NCBI GenBank assembly: GCA_031771865.1
Contig: JASISA010000027.1
Span: 1,798,001 to 1,862,000, forward strand
Direction: 5' to 3'
DNA length: 64,000 nucleotides
Source: Nothophaeocryptopus gaeumannii
Taxonomy: Eukaryota; Ascomycota; Dothideomycetes; Mycosphaerellales; Mycosphaerellaceae
How positions within the stretch are numbered: position 1 is the first letter of the stretch; every line of letters starts with the position of its first letter. The notes under the pieces are model-generated. The model was given only the letters and a program-made list of their open reading frames with translations, was not told the DNA's origin and made no database searches. The position numbers and the translations under genes were made by a program. This document shows positions 30,599 through 42,234 of this stretch, piece by piece.

Positions 30599-32193
30599 AT
30601 GTGCCGCCCTCGAAGGTCTCGTGTCTGGCACGATCCAGAGGTCGAGGCTCCTCACACGCCACACCCGACCTCAGAATACTGGCATAACTTGAGCAAAAGT
30701 GACAAAAGGACCCGAATTCGCGACGTTCTTGCATCTCATCGTGAGCTTGAGCAAGCGGCAGCAAGATTGAGAGAGCTTGAAGGTATACCACATGAGCAGA
30801 ATGAGCAATACAATAGTTCGTCCGAGCAAGCAAGCGATGATCTTTCCCTCGAAGTGGACCATCAACGGAAGGAAGTCCGACATGCCTTAGACACCTTGAC
30901 AAAGACCATATCGGGACTGAACGCCTTTCTCTCGACCTTGGCCGCCACACACACCTTCAATGAGCGTCTACCAGACCCTCACGCTGCCGAGAGAGTCTTC
31001 CAGGTTCCGGAGCTTCTTGAAAGGATTCTCCAACATCTTCACACCAGACAGTTGCTTGACGCTAGACTAGTCAATCAGACATTCCACGCTACAATCCAGA
31101 GCTCAATCAGTCTCGGCCACGTCCTCAGAACCGTCCCGACGGCAGACGGTTTCCTCTCCACGCCCTTCTCAGGAAGCTATCCCAGGAAGAACAAATGTGG
31201 TAGACGCAAAGCTCAACGACGCGAAGAAGATGGAAAGCCTCCATTCCCTGGCTTCAAATGCTATAGCTCAGTACGATTATCAAACTCATCGAGAGGCGGA
31301 TACTCGAACGACGTAGCCAAAGACCCGGATTTTCACAAATTCAGAACTATCATCGCGTCGCTCAGCGTCGTTGATGGCCAAATCCCTCTGATCGGGGAGC
31401 AATGCAGAAAGATGCTCATCTGCTCGCCACCGGTGTTCGAAATGGATCTCTATCCGGAATGCTGCTGCTTCGATCGGTTTCAGGAAGAACATGTCTTTGG
31501 GTTTCCGGTATGGAATGCCTGGCCGCCGCCACCGCCTCCTGTTGTGAACCCATTTAAAGTGCCGCCGCCTACACTGCCGCCGCATTCTGAGCCAGACCCA
31601 CCGCCGAGGCAAGTTCTACTGCTTTGTTCTATGTTACTGCTCTTGTCGGCACTCTCACTAACACTTCAGCAGACCACCCCTTACGAAAGTAACCTCCAAG
31701 ACCGGTATCAGAATCGGCGACCTCATCGACGCAACTCTCAAAATCCAAGCAGAACACAGCCTATGTCCATTCGCATCCCAATTACACCACGGACCGGACG
31801 GTTTCGTGAGAGCACAAGTCAGTTTCGCCAGTCTTGTACGACTCAGAGATGGCGATCCTGTTCTTAAAGAGAACGATTACATCTTCGATATGCCTCCGCC
31901 GCCACCGGCTTCGGGTTGGGATCTGTATCCGGAGGAGACTGCTAGAAGCACGGAGTTGGATGAATATATTAGAGTGAAGCAGAGAGGTGAGTGGTATCGT
32001 ATTGCACTGGTGAAGAGAACGCTGGCACTGACCTGACACAGAGCATGCTGCTGGACGAAGAATACCTACGCTCGAGGAGTTTCGAGAAAAAAGGGAGGAG
32101 TACAAGATTAGCGAGGATACAAACAGCGATTCGACTGCTAGCAACAGCGGTGATTTCATGTGGGACTTGCTCATGACTTCAACAACTGCGTAG
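30599..32193 (+). CDS. F-box protein
   Basis: Exons 30599..31608, 31670..31986 and 32042..32193 give 492 aa. A charged N-terminal helix (residues 30-105) precedes the F-box at about residues 133-175: RVFQVPELLERILQHLHTRQ, then LLDARLVNQTFHATI. The rest carries a proline run and ends in an acidic EDTNSDSTASNS tail. F-box proteins usually link substrates to SCF ubiquitin ligases through Skp1; the substrate is unknown. The first intron starts GCAAGT and ends CTTCAG with a CACTAAC branch site, a good GC-AG intron; without it the frame would run into a hydrophobic nonsense stretch. This gene is unrelated in detail to the LPxELRN family elsewhere in the window. Confidence 0.82.
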
Positions 32194-32383
32194 ACAGGCG
32201 GAGAGACAGACAGGCAAACCAGCAGCTTTAGAAGCTATAGCGGATGGCAGGAAACAGGACGAACAGGATATGACTGACAAGTTGAACTTCAATGATAGTT
32301 ACAGCCATGATTAGTAAATTTAGAAGTATGCAACTAAGAAATAGGGAGACAGACACATCACAATCATCCTGAGTTCGTCATGC

Positions 32384-35062
32384 TCACAAATCTTTCCTCG
32401 CCCAACCAACCAAGCACCTCCACCCAGCATTTCCCTTCCCACCCTCCTCAAGCGCCTTCGCAACATCATCAAGCACGCGCTTCTCGTTACGACCCATTTC
32501 GAAGTTGAGCTTCAACATCCACTGCTCCCAGGACCTTGCGCCAACAAGACCAGTCATAGCGCGGACATCCTTGGTAGAGCCAGTGAGTGGAGGAGAGAAT
32601 TGGGAGATCGTGCCATCGATGGAGATGGCGCGCTCGAAAGTAGCGGCTGAGGTAGAGTCACGTTTGCCGGCATCCGACCATCGTGGGACAACATCAGCGA
32701 CGGGAAGAACCATCCACGCACGCTTGATATTGCAGAAGCCAGCACGCTTCAGGCGAGGGAGGAAGGATTTGCCAGAAGCGGGCTCGTAGCCGCGAGTCTT
32801 CAAGTTGTAAGCGAACTCAACACCCAGCGCCTGCGTGGCGTCCTCGGCGTGCACAAGCTCAGCATCCATGAGATCGAACTCGAGGTATCCACCAGGCTTG
32901 AGGACACGAAGACATTCGCGGAGCGTGAGGTCCCATTCGTCTGCTGCGCAGCCTTTGGGCCAGATAGTCTTGAGGTGGGTGTAGAGGTTTCGGGCAGAGA
33001 CGACGTCGAAGTAGTTGGATTCAAAGGGGAGTTCCCAGAGTTTAGGAGAAGCGACGACGTGGTGGTTAGTTGGTCCGTCAAGAGAGATTTCGTGGACGTG
33101 AGCCTCGGCGTCAGAGGAGACGGTGGTGTAGACAGCCGCGTCGGGGTGCTCGGCAGCGACGGTCCACGCCCAACCGCAGTGCATCTGACCAGCAAGTTCC
33201 AGGATACGAACATCCTTGCGACCTTTGAAAGTCTGAACGATAGGGCTAGTCAAGAGCTTGCCTCCATTCACCTCCCGCTGCGCCTCGACATGCCATGAAG
33301 AAGATCGGATCTGCTCTAGAGCCTGCCTCTCACGGTCAGCAGTGGCAATGAGCTCTTTCTTCTCGTCTTCTGGCGTAACTGGCAAGAAGGAAGATACTGG
33401 GCGTGCTTGTGCGGGTCGCTCGGCACTGGTGATTTCGTACCTTCCCTGCAGCTGCTCCGAGTGCTGCTTTTGGAGGCTGACGCGCTGGACCTGTTCGGCC
33501 TCGGCGCGGGCCTGTCGGTGTTGGAAGACGTCGCGGGCGCGTTGGGAGCGCTTGGTGTGGCGCCAGGCTTCCCAGAAGGTGCCGTCGTGGATTGGAGAGA
33601 TGCGGCGCTTCTCGATTTCGTTGAGGACGGGGCTTACTGCCTCATTGGCTTCGGCGAAACGGACAGATTTCTTGCTTTGGGGCGAGGACTCGTCGGCCAC
33701 GGGAGAGGCATGCACTGGAGTTCTTGGAACGGCGTCCTCGACGTCTCTGAAGCTAGCAGCCACGTCGTCGTCCTCGCAGATAGCAGTCATGTAAGCGCCC
33801 TGGGCGGAAAGCCAGAGTTGAGTGCGGTCGATGTTCGCAGCGGCGGTCTGCTGTAGATTGTCGTTGTAAGTCTCGTCAATTTCGTCAACCTCGTGGACAA
33901 CGTCTGTGGGAGAGAACGTGATCTTCCGGGCAGTGACTGGGTCCTGTGTGCTGGTTGGCGAAGCCAGAGAAACAACGTGCTCGACTGGACTTTCTGGGCG
34001 CTGCTCCCAGGGAAGGTTATAGAAGGAGGTAGCAGTGCTGGTAGGTAGCGAGGTGTTGCGAGCAGATCGGAAAGGAACGCTGTAGAATTCTGTCGCAGTG
34101 CTCGTTGTTGGGGTAGGCTCAGCGCCTGCCCATGTCTTGCGGGCCATTGTGGAGTCCAGAGATGCGAAGAACCCGCCTGGAGATGGAACTGAAAGCGCAG
34201 ACAGCTCGTCATCAGCATCCTCGGCGGTTGGAGGAGCAAGGTTCTGTGTGTCGATTCTGAATCGACCAGTGACCGGTGGCGACTCAACAATCATCCTCAT
34301 TTCTGCTACAGCTTCATCGGGGATCTCGATGACAGTCTCCTGTCGGGCGTCCTGCTCCTCGCCGTTGATGTGCTGAAGAAGATTGATTGATGACGGATCG
34401 AGCTGAACTGGAAGCTCCCACGCGTTCTCGCCCTCTGCAGCCTCAGGAATGTCTGGTGTGGAAGGGCAGCTCGACATGGCAAGCTCTTCGGACGTCAAAC
34501 TTCCATCAAGCGACGGAGCAGAGGCTTCACTTGGCACGCGCAGGTTGTGGTCCTGCAGTTGCGCAAGGACGGATGGGGAGAGGTTCATTTGAATCGGTGG
34601 CGAAAGAGCAGAGGAAGATTTGAGCTTCTCGATCGTAGGCCACTGGCCAGGAGATGGAATGACGATGGAGGGGAAGCGAGCTTTGTTGTCCTTCTTGTTC
34701 ACTCGTCGCTTGACGGAGGTGGAAAGCTTGATGGGAACCTCCTCAGACTCGCTCTCGGTGATGTCGTACAGCTCGTCGAAACTTTCAGAGCTGCGCTTGC
34801 TCCAGAGAGAACTTCTGTCAGACTCTGAATCGGAACTGTTCAGACTGGGGCTGCTCTCGACTGTGCTGTAGATAGAGCTAGCTTTTGGAGTCGGGAAGTC
34901 GTCGCTCATCGGAGAGATGATCTGAATGCGAGCTTGGAGTCTCTGTGGTGGCGCTCGTCGGAGGGAAACTTGTGGTGTGTCTTCAATTACTGTATTACGG
35001 CTTGCTTCGCTCTTGCGGACCGGCGCAGAGGGGTTGAAAGCGACGGGGAGTAAGGTGGCCAT
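32384..35062 (-). CDS. SAM-dependent methyltransferase with long disordered N-terminus
   Basis: Single exon, 892 aa. Residues 1-520 are Ser/Thr/Pro/Glu-rich and probably disordered. From about residue 600 there is a class I methyltransferase fold: VRILELAGQMHCGWAWTVAAE (motif I-like, but without the usual GxGxG), WELPFESNYFDVVSARNLY (motif II-III region) and LRECLRVLKPGGYLEFDLMD. The C-terminal part SWEQWMLKLNFEMGRNEKRVLDDVAKALEEG is typical of a filamentous-fungal methyltransferase group. The substrate is unknown. It is convergent with the F-box gene, with stop codons 190 bases apart. Several long antisense ORFs (32.8-33.9 kb) are shadows of the GC-biased coding strand. Confidence 0.85.
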   Translation of the reverse strand: MATLLPVAFNPSAPVRKSEASRNTVIEDTPQVSLRRAPPQRLQARIQIISPMSDDFPTPKASSIYSTVESSPSLNSSDSESDRSSLWSKRSSESFDELYDITESESEEVPIKLSTSVKRRVNKKDNKARFPSIVIPSPGQWPTIEKLKSSSALSPPIQMNLSPSVLAQLQDHNLRVPSEASAPSLDGSLTSEELAMSSCPSTPDIPEAAEGENAWELPVQLDPSSINLLQHINGEEQDARQETVIEIPDEAVAEMRMIVESPPVTGRFRIDTQNLAPPTAEDADDELSALSVPSPGGFFASLDSTMARKTWAGAEPTPTTSTATEFYSVPFRSARNTSLPTSTATSFYNLPWEQRPESPVEHVVSLASPTSTQDPVTARKITFSPTDVVHEVDEIDETYNDNLQQTAAANIDRTQLWLSAQGAYMTAICEDDDVAASFRDVEDAVPRTPVHASPVADESSPQSKKSVRFAEANEAVSPVLNEIEKRRISPIHDGTFWEAWRHTKRSQRARDVFQHRQARAEAEQVQRVSLQKQHSEQLQGRYEITSAERPAQARPVSSFLPVTPEDEKKELIATADRERQALEQIRSSSWHVEAQREVNGGKLLTSPIVQTFKGRKDVRILELAGQMHCGWAWTVAAEHPDAAVYTTVSSDAEAHVHEISLDGPTNHHVVASPKLWELPFESNYFDVVSARNLYTHLKTIWPKGCAADEWDLTLRECLRVLKPGGYLEFDLMDAELVHAEDATQALGVEFAYNLKTRGYEPASGKSFLPRLKRAGFCNIKRAWMVLPVADVVPRWSDAGKRDSTSAATFERAISIDGTISQFSPPLTGSTKDVRAMTGLVGARSWEQWMLKLNFEMGRNEKRVLDDVAKALEEGGKGNAGWRCLVGWARKDL

Positions 35063-36355
35063 TTCGTTTTGCGTAAAAAAATTGTTTGTGTAATATCCGG
35101 CCTGCGGTGAATATGTTCAACTTCGATCAACGAAGTTTTATGGATGTCCAAAACAAAAACGAAAGCGACAGAAGAGAGAGAGTAAACTTGACGCACACCA
35201 CGAATACGAAAGCGGTGCAGTAGATCAGAAGGAAGGAGTCAGCGTGCCTACGTACGGCTTGAGTCCTTATACCGACTGCAGCCTCTCGGCCATCAACCTG
35301 GTAGCGCCAGCGAACGTCATGTAGAGCATTCGAGGCAGCAACAAGGGCGGTTAGCAGGATTGCGGCGTTCATGCGACCTCAGCATGGTCAAGGCTGGCGC
35401 TACCAGTTGAGCCGCATGGGTGACCATTCTTCTGGTTGGACTTCGAAGGAAGGCGTTCTCCACGGCGGCCACGAAGTTACGGCAATTCTGTTGCACAGAC
35501 GGATGTAGATGCGGCGCTCGAGGTCGAATGAGGATGGGTGGACAGGAGGAAGCGCTCAGGATTTGATGCGGGCGCCTACAGCCAGCCAATCCAGCGCGTT
35601 CGCGTCGTACGCCGCATGGAGACGACGTCTCGGCAGGCCGGTGAGGTGGTACAGCAATCTATGTTGCGGCAGATGTCTTCCAGGGTGAGATGAAATCTTC
35701 CGACTGGAAAGCATTGATGTTGGACGATGCCCTGCAAACATGGAAGATTGAGAGTTGAGGTCGAAGTCAAAGGAGAACTCGGGGAAACGGGGGCGTCGGT
35801 CGGAAATATATTCTACCGGCTTCAAATATCACATGCTCTCCCCACACAAGTATATGCATCGCCGAATCGCTCATTCTATCATGTGATGGATCAGGAGCAG
35901 AGCAGTTTCTTTTGCGAACCCAACTCATGTGCTGAAGGCCAGGAAGTATTTTTGCCGCCATACCTGCACACGTTTTTTAAGTCGAGAGTGAATGGCGTTA
36001 GCGATCGTGCAGAAGGTCGAAAGGATTGCGTACTCCCTCCTCGCTCAAGAGGCTTTCGTCCTATTTCGATGCTTGGTCAGCGGAGGTCAGTCTTATCACT
36101 ACTGATCCCGTTGTCAGTTGAGCACTGCGGGAAGAGACATTTATATGGGCAAAACATCTGCTAACGACAGAAGAGAGTCTTTGCGCATATCTGGCCGAGG
36201 AATAGCTTCATTTCGTCCATAGTATCTGCATGATCTTCCCACAACAGGGCTGCCTGTCGCGCATGTTGTCGACCATGGCTCTTTCGATCCTCCACAGACT
36301 GATGCCGTCCTCTTGGCCTTCACTCGTCGTTTGCCATACCTCATGAGCGACACGC
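35063..36355. other. Intergenic, methyltransferase to P2 gene
   Basis: About 1.3 kb without supported coding. ORFs of 60-145 codons on both strands have no motif. The left part is the methyltransferase promoter; the right part is the 3' flank of the P2 gene. Confidence 0.5.
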
Positions 36356-36749
36356 TTAGTCGAAGAGACCGAAGCCCATGTCCTCGTCAGACTCCTCCTT
36401 CTCCTCTTCCTTCTCCTCCTCCTTGGCAGCCTCTGGAGCAGCACCCCCGGCAGCGGCAGCACCAGCAGCAGCCGGGGCAGCAGCGCCGCCAGATGGGACG
36501 GAGGCGAGCTTGGTGGAACCCTCGGCGATCAGCTGCAATGAATGTTAGTTCTATGCCCTGACTCTTTTCACGACGCACTACTTGATGTACCTCGTTGATG
36601 TCCTTGCCCTCCAGCTCAGAAAGGAGTTGGTTGAGGCGCTCATCGTCAGCCTCAACGCCGACGGCGGAGAGGACGCCCTTGATGTCTTCGGCGGAAGGGG
36701 AGGAGTTGCCGCCGAGGCCGAGAAGAAGGTATGCCGCCAGGTGCTTCAT
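36356..36749 (-). CDS. RPP2: 60S acidic ribosomal protein P2
   Basis: Exons 36591..36749 and 36356..36532 give 111 aa, the usual P2 length. MKHLAAYLLLGLGGNSSPSAEDIKGVL is the dimerisation domain, an alanine/glycine-rich hinge follows, and the tail EEKEESDEDMGFGLFD is the diagnostic P-stalk C-terminus that contacts translation factors. The intron has a CTAAC branch site and an intact CATTGCAG acceptor. P1/P2 heterodimers bind P0 to form the ribosomal stalk that stimulates the GTPases eEF1A and eEF2. It shares a divergent upstream region of about 500 bases with SPT2. Confidence 0.97.
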
Positions 36750-37244
36750 TTTGATGTGTCTGCGGATGACTTAGTATGTGCTGTGCGATAATAGCCAGGA
36801 GTAGGTCGGCGCTCACGGTGTGGTGTTGATGGGTGAAGAACTAGAGAATCAATCGATTTAAGGACGAGTTGGGTCCAGACTGAAACTACTGAGTTCGAGG
36901 AAGTCGGTGTCGCGATAGAGAGATTAACGTGCAACTTTCAAAGCCCAAATTCCGTGGGCTGCGGGAGAAGCCGTCATCAGTAAAAGCTTGGCATGCCTGA
37001 GGCAGCAACGTGGGCCTTTCGACCGCATCCGGCCCAAGTCAGACACTCGTCGTCACTTGTTCCAGTGGCCACGTCGTGGGCAGCAGATATACCCGCATCT
37101 GATTCACTCCGCTCGACACTTCGCCCGCCATTCTTAAGCACACGATTTACGCGATTGTGCCACTCGCCCTCTCCTCGACATGACAACCTCGAAACCGACA
37201 TCGACTTCCAGATAGCGCATTCTCATCCGCATCTGGAAACAGCC
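36750..37244. promoter_or_regulatory. Divergent promoter region, P2 / SPT2
   Basis: Between the P2 and SPT2 starts. An in-frame extension of SPT2 to 36993 exists but reads as low-complexity, so it is treated as 5' leader. An intron in the P2 leader is possible. Confidence 0.5.
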
Positions 37245-38384
37245 ATGTCTACGGTAGGCTCCTCACACAGACCGGCAGAGGTCATGCGCAGTCCGCTGAC
37301 TCACAAGCAGTCCTTTCAATCCCTCCTCTCCTCCATCGGTGGCCAGAAGGGTGCACCGCCCGCGAACCCTTCCACGAATCCGCCGAAGAAGCCGAACCCA
37401 GCCCCGGGCGCGAGTGTGGCTAGAGTGACACCTGCAACGAATGGGGCATCGCGTCCGGTAGCGAACAATGTCGCGGCAGGAGTTAAGCGAAAGCCAGAAG
37501 AGCAGACATCACCACCGCAAGCGAAGACTGTGAAGACGGAGGTCAAGGTGCCTGTTCGGCCAGTAGGAGCGAATACACAGTCAGCCGTCTCCAAGCCGAC
37601 TACCTCGATAGCAGCACCAACAGGGCCTTATCGCGGGACTCTGAAACCTTCAGCGCCTCTCATCACATCGAGGCCGCCGTCTGCAACGGCCAAGTCTACT
37701 CCCACGTCCTCTACGACTACGGCTGCCAATGGAGATGCTGCGCCCAAGCCAAAGAAAGGATTTGCTGCGATCCTGGAGAAGGCCAAACTGGCACAAGAGG
37801 CGGCGAAGGCAGCAGGTCCAAGCACCATCAAGCACAAGTCCGTGGAGAAGCTCACCAAGAGGGAGCGGTTAAGGAAGCTGGAATATGCAAAGTTGAATAT
37901 GGGTGGAAAGGGAGGCAAACTTGTAACAAACGAGCGGAGCAGAAGTGGAACACCTGTCGAACCGAAGACTGCGAAGAGGAAACCACCAGTGCCGGAGACG
38001 GGGTACAAGGGCACCATGAAGAATGCGGTGACGGCGAAGCCTCAACCACAGATCTCATACTCTGGTACGATGCGGAAAGCCGACCCTTCAGCACCGAAGC
38101 CTCCCGCAAAGAAGGGTCTTGCGCAAGACAAGTATGGTGGATATGCAAGCTGGTCTGATCTGGACGATGCGGAAGACGAGGAGGAAGGGTACGAGGACGA
38201 TTCAGATGACATGGAGGCCGGATTCACTGATGTCGAGGGCGAAGAGCAGTCTGCTCTCAAAGCTGCTCGCAAAGAAGACTTGGAGGCTCTTCAAGAAGAA
38301 GAGCGACACAAGCGTGAGAAGGAGGAGCGAAAGCGAAAGCTGCAAGCCCTTAGTAAGAGCGCAGCTTCTCGGAGGAAGTTTTGA
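37245..38384 (+). CDS. SPT2: SPT2 chromatin protein
   Basis: Single exon, 379 aa from ATG 37245 (context AGCCATGTC). The N-terminal two thirds is Ser/Pro/Lys-rich, with repeated short GYKGTMK/SYSGTMR/PYRGTLK units. The C-terminal 110 residues are the SPT2 domain: YGGYASWSDLDDAEDEEE, an acidic run, a DMEAGFTDVEGEEQ block, then ALKAARKEDLEALQEEERHKRE and a basic end. SPT2 is a histone H3-H4 chaperone acting during transcription elongation. The upstream ATG at 36993 is in frame but adds 84 residues of unlikely sequence. Confidence 0.9.
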   Translation: MSTVGSSHRPAEVMRSPLTHKQSFQSLLSSIGGQKGAPPANPSTNPPKKPNPAPGASVARVTPATNGASRPVANNVAAGVKRKPEEQTSPPQAKTVKTEVKVPVRPVGANTQSAVSKPTTSIAAPTGPYRGTLKPSAPLITSRPPSATAKSTPTSSTTTAANGDAAPKPKKGFAAILEKAKLAQEAAKAAGPSTIKHKSVEKLTKRERLRKLEYAKLNMGGKGGKLVTNERSRSGTPVEPKTAKRKPPVPETGYKGTMKNAVTAKPQPQISYSGTMRKADPSAPKPPAKKGLAQDKYGGYASWSDLDDAEDEEEGYEDDSDDMEAGFTDVEGEEQSALKAARKEDLEALQEEERHKREKEERKRKLQALSKSAASRRKF

Positions 38385-38828
38385 TGCAATCACGCCTACC
38401 TACACAAACACCTGTACAGCTTGGGAAGATACGACTCGACGATACCAAACGACGCAAAATTACTTGAATGCCCATCCACTTTTGAGGGCATTGCAGCATT
38501 GCATAGGGGGCTGTTACTTTAGCGATGGGCGTTGGTTGGCCTTTTGACATTTTGAGCTGAGACGACAGCTCTTTTGAATAGCATTTGAAGTGTGCATTGA
38601 TTCAAAACCTATAAGCAAATTTCAAGTGCAATTTGAGATCTTATCATATCACCTCTTGACGACATGTGATATTGTCGCAAGGAGAGCAGAGCTTTAAAGC
38701 CTGAGGCATCGGGACGTTTAGCGTGTCTTGGCGCACCACACAATACTTCGACCCTCCGTTCTCCGCTCGACCTCAAATTTTGCGACATCACAGACAATCT
38801 CAGCCCATCACACCCAACGACCGACACC
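38385..38828. promoter_or_regulatory. SPT2 3' flank and RPS15 promoter
   Basis: No gene. The last 100 bases before RPS15 are pyrimidine-rich on the coding strand, typical of ribosomal-protein leaders. Confidence 0.5.
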
Positions 38829-39614
<786 letters not shown>

Positions 39615-40028
39615 GCGCGCGATTCGGCATTGTGGGAGTACATGGCGGTATGGAATGGGTTCATATTATGCTCAGGACAATCTTGCGTGCAGTCATGATA
39701 GTCAAGCAATGAAACTGAACGATACCTCACATGATACTAGATCCGGCGCTGAATCTTCTTTATTTCTCTCGTCAGTCAATCATATGCGCGTTCGCACCTG
39801 CGCTCGCGCACTTCACCTGCATGCTCGCACTCAGGGCTGCATATCCTTCTATTCATCACCGTCTGTCTCAAATACTTCCATATCCATACAGTGCACCGCA
39901 AACGAAGACCACGACAACACAATCACCACTAACCATCTCCATCATCCTACCAATACACAACTTCTCCATCATCCGCAGAGCGACGAAGCGTTTCAGCCTG
40001 GACGCCGGCACCGGGCCATAGCGTCACC
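39615..40028. promoter_or_regulatory. RPS15 3' flank and BTB gene leader
   Basis: About 410 bases. An open frame at 39731..40021 on the plus strand reads as C/A-rich leader rather than protein. Confidence 0.45.
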
Positions 40029-41303
40029 ATGGCCTCTACATACCCGCAGTTCAGCGACGGCAACGTCGAGATACATCTCAGCAGCTCGCAAGGTACGCTC
40101 TGGCAAATCGTCCTCGGCACGAGCTCTCAAGGGCTGACTTTTCTGAAGGTGATAAAGTCGTTATTCACAGCTATGTGCTTGCACTCCACTCGTCATGGTT
40201 CAAGGCCAGTCTCAGCGAGCGTTGGAATGATGGCAACAGCCCGCCTCTTGGAGCCGATGCAATAAAGCACCGTTGGGTCTACGAGCTACGATTTGACAAG
40301 GACAGCACTTTCGGCCTGCTTGCTAGGAAGGAGACAGGAGAGGCGGATAGCGCAGACACAGAGCTCATCGTTGGCGTGCAGGGTATGAATGTACGCTTTG
40401 GAACATGGACATGTTGCCCACTGACATGCATCAGGCACGGTTTCGGGCCAGCAGAGCGAGGCTGCCATCGACCTGCGAAAGGAGCGCCTGGCTTACATCA
40501 AGGCTCATCACGACATGTTTGGCACGCTCTATCACCTTGCTCCCACCTTCAGTCACGCGTCTTTCGAAACCGCTGAGCAGTCGATCCTAACGCTAGGAGA
40601 GGTTGCGACCGCATACGGCTGCTCCCACGTCGTCAAGCTCCATATTGAGAATCACTTGCGGCTCTACAAGACGGAGGTTCTCGATCGCTGCACTTGGGAA
40701 CCAATCGATATGCTGGCGCTGGCTATGGCCGTCAAGTCCGAATGGATCTTCATGGAGGCTGCTACGAACATTCTTGGCAGGAGCAAGAGATTCTACGACA
40801 GTGTGAAGGCTCGCCTTGAAGATTTCAAGCTCGCAGGACTATTCGAGGAGAAGCGTCTGGCTTTCACGGCTGAGCTTGTCGATGTCGAGCATCGTATGAT
40901 GCTGATCCAGCCTTCAGCCGGCGGAGGGTGGATCAAGCATTGCTCTACGGACTACTTTCGCCAGTGGCTGGCACAACGACTGCTTGAGGGCAAAGGCTCC
41001 CGACTGGGTCCTGGGTATGCCAAGATATATCACGACATCATGCGCCGCAGTACGAGACCCATGAGCACCGCACCTGAGAAAACAGATGTGCAGACCTTTC
41101 TTGCCGCTCGCTTCTCCAACCCGAACGTCAACAACACCGATCTCGAGCTGGAGCTCCAGGCTATCTTTGAGAAGGCTTGTCTGCTTGCTGCTCCGATCCT
41201 CAAGGATAATACTCGTCGTCAGGACAAGTCAGTCGATACCTTCAAGGCGCTCACGTTTATGATCATTGGCGACGACGAGCTGCCTTGGGCAAATCAGAGC
41301 TAA
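40029..41303 (+). CDS. BTB/POZ-domain protein
   Basis: Exons 40029..40092, 40149..40382 and 40435..41303 give 388 aa. The BTB fold covers residues 8-180: FSDGNVEIHLSSSQGDKVVIHSYVLALHSSWF (first strands and helix), then DMFGTLYHLAPTF and TLGEVATAYGCSHVVKLHIENHL, the helical end of the domain. The rest is helical with no second known domain. BTB domains dimerise and often recruit Cul3 ubiquitin ligase; the partner is not predictable. Splice junctions all restore the BTB pattern (GDKVVIHSYVLALHS). Confidence 0.85.
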
Positions 41304-41593
41304 TGCCTTCTGTCTGTACTCGTTGTCGAATTAGACGATAGAGAGAGACGACGACATCCTCTGTGGGATGTGCTCGGTCCGACCATCAGTCTAGCACAGG
41401 ATCAGAGGAGCGGAGATACGGAAAGGATACAGATGCAGGGTATTTTCGGCCTCTCTACATAAAGGTCCTCGTGCGAGACTGGAGAGGCTCTGTTTCTTTT
41501 TCTTCTTTGCATTTGAATACACGGAGAGGGCCTACAATGAGCACAGTTGTCCCCATCATTAGCGGAGCGTAGAAAAGCAATGGACCAACTTCA

Positions 41594-42234
41594 TCAGAAT
41601 CCCGCACTGCCATCTTCTTTGTCTGCATCAAACCGTCGCCGCATCGAATCAGCAATGTAATCCAGCTCCTTAGTTATCCGAGCGTTGTGTATCGTAAATT
41701 TGATGCCCTGTACCTCCTTGCGCCTTCTCGGACTAGTCCCGAACGTCGCTTTCTCCTCAGACGTAATGTCTTTGTACCTGCAAAGACTCTCACGACTACC
41801 GCTGACCTTGTAGCTCATGGTAAGATCAGGACATCTGTTCATCGGATCTTCAAGCCAGCTCAGCCAATCTTCCAGATTGCTCGCGACATCGAAAGTGAAG
41901 AGTTCTAGTAGCCTCAGGTCGACGATGATCTTACGTGGTCCAGGGCGTTGGAGTGATGTAATCTCGCCTTCGGACAGGCTGGCCAGGAAGTCGATAAAGT
42001 AGCAAAAGTCCAAGCCCTCGATCGAGGCCCAGATGATGTCAGCGTGCTTGCGGAGTTGTGCGAGGAACTCGCGTCGCCTCTGTTGATTGAGCTTCATAAA
42101 CGGTTGCACTTGCCTATCATTACGTTTTTGCACAAGCAAAGGCATGCACTTGCTGTTTGTGGATGGCCCTGGATGGCGTTTTCGTAAACGAGGTTTCGGA
42201 GCTCTGCGGGTAGTTCGAGGAGTTCGAAAGGCAT
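41594..42234 (-). pseudogene. LPxELRN-family member D, frameshifted
   Basis: ATG 42234 opens MPFELLELPAELRNLVYENAIQ, the family motif. The frame then runs to a stop after a cysteine-rich nonsense stretch. A neighbouring frame that stays open to 41594 carries the rest of the family pattern: a degenerate LVQKRNDRQVQPF, LDFCYFIDFLASLSEGE and NLEDWLSWLEDP. The two must join by a one-base shift somewhere in about 42140..42200. No GT-AG pair of workable size spans it. Fourth family member and outlier of the right cluster, same strand as E, F and G. Confidence 0.7.

Noticed and set aside
32800..34290. Several 130-180 codon ORFs on both strands within the methyltransferase
   Set aside because: Shadows of one 892-codon exon; low-complexity Ser/Thr composition, no splice structure.
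36993..37244. N-terminal extension of SPT2
   Set aside because: In frame with an ATG, but the sequence is low-complexity and overlaps the P2 divergent promoter; the internal ATG 37245 has a better context and a family-like start.
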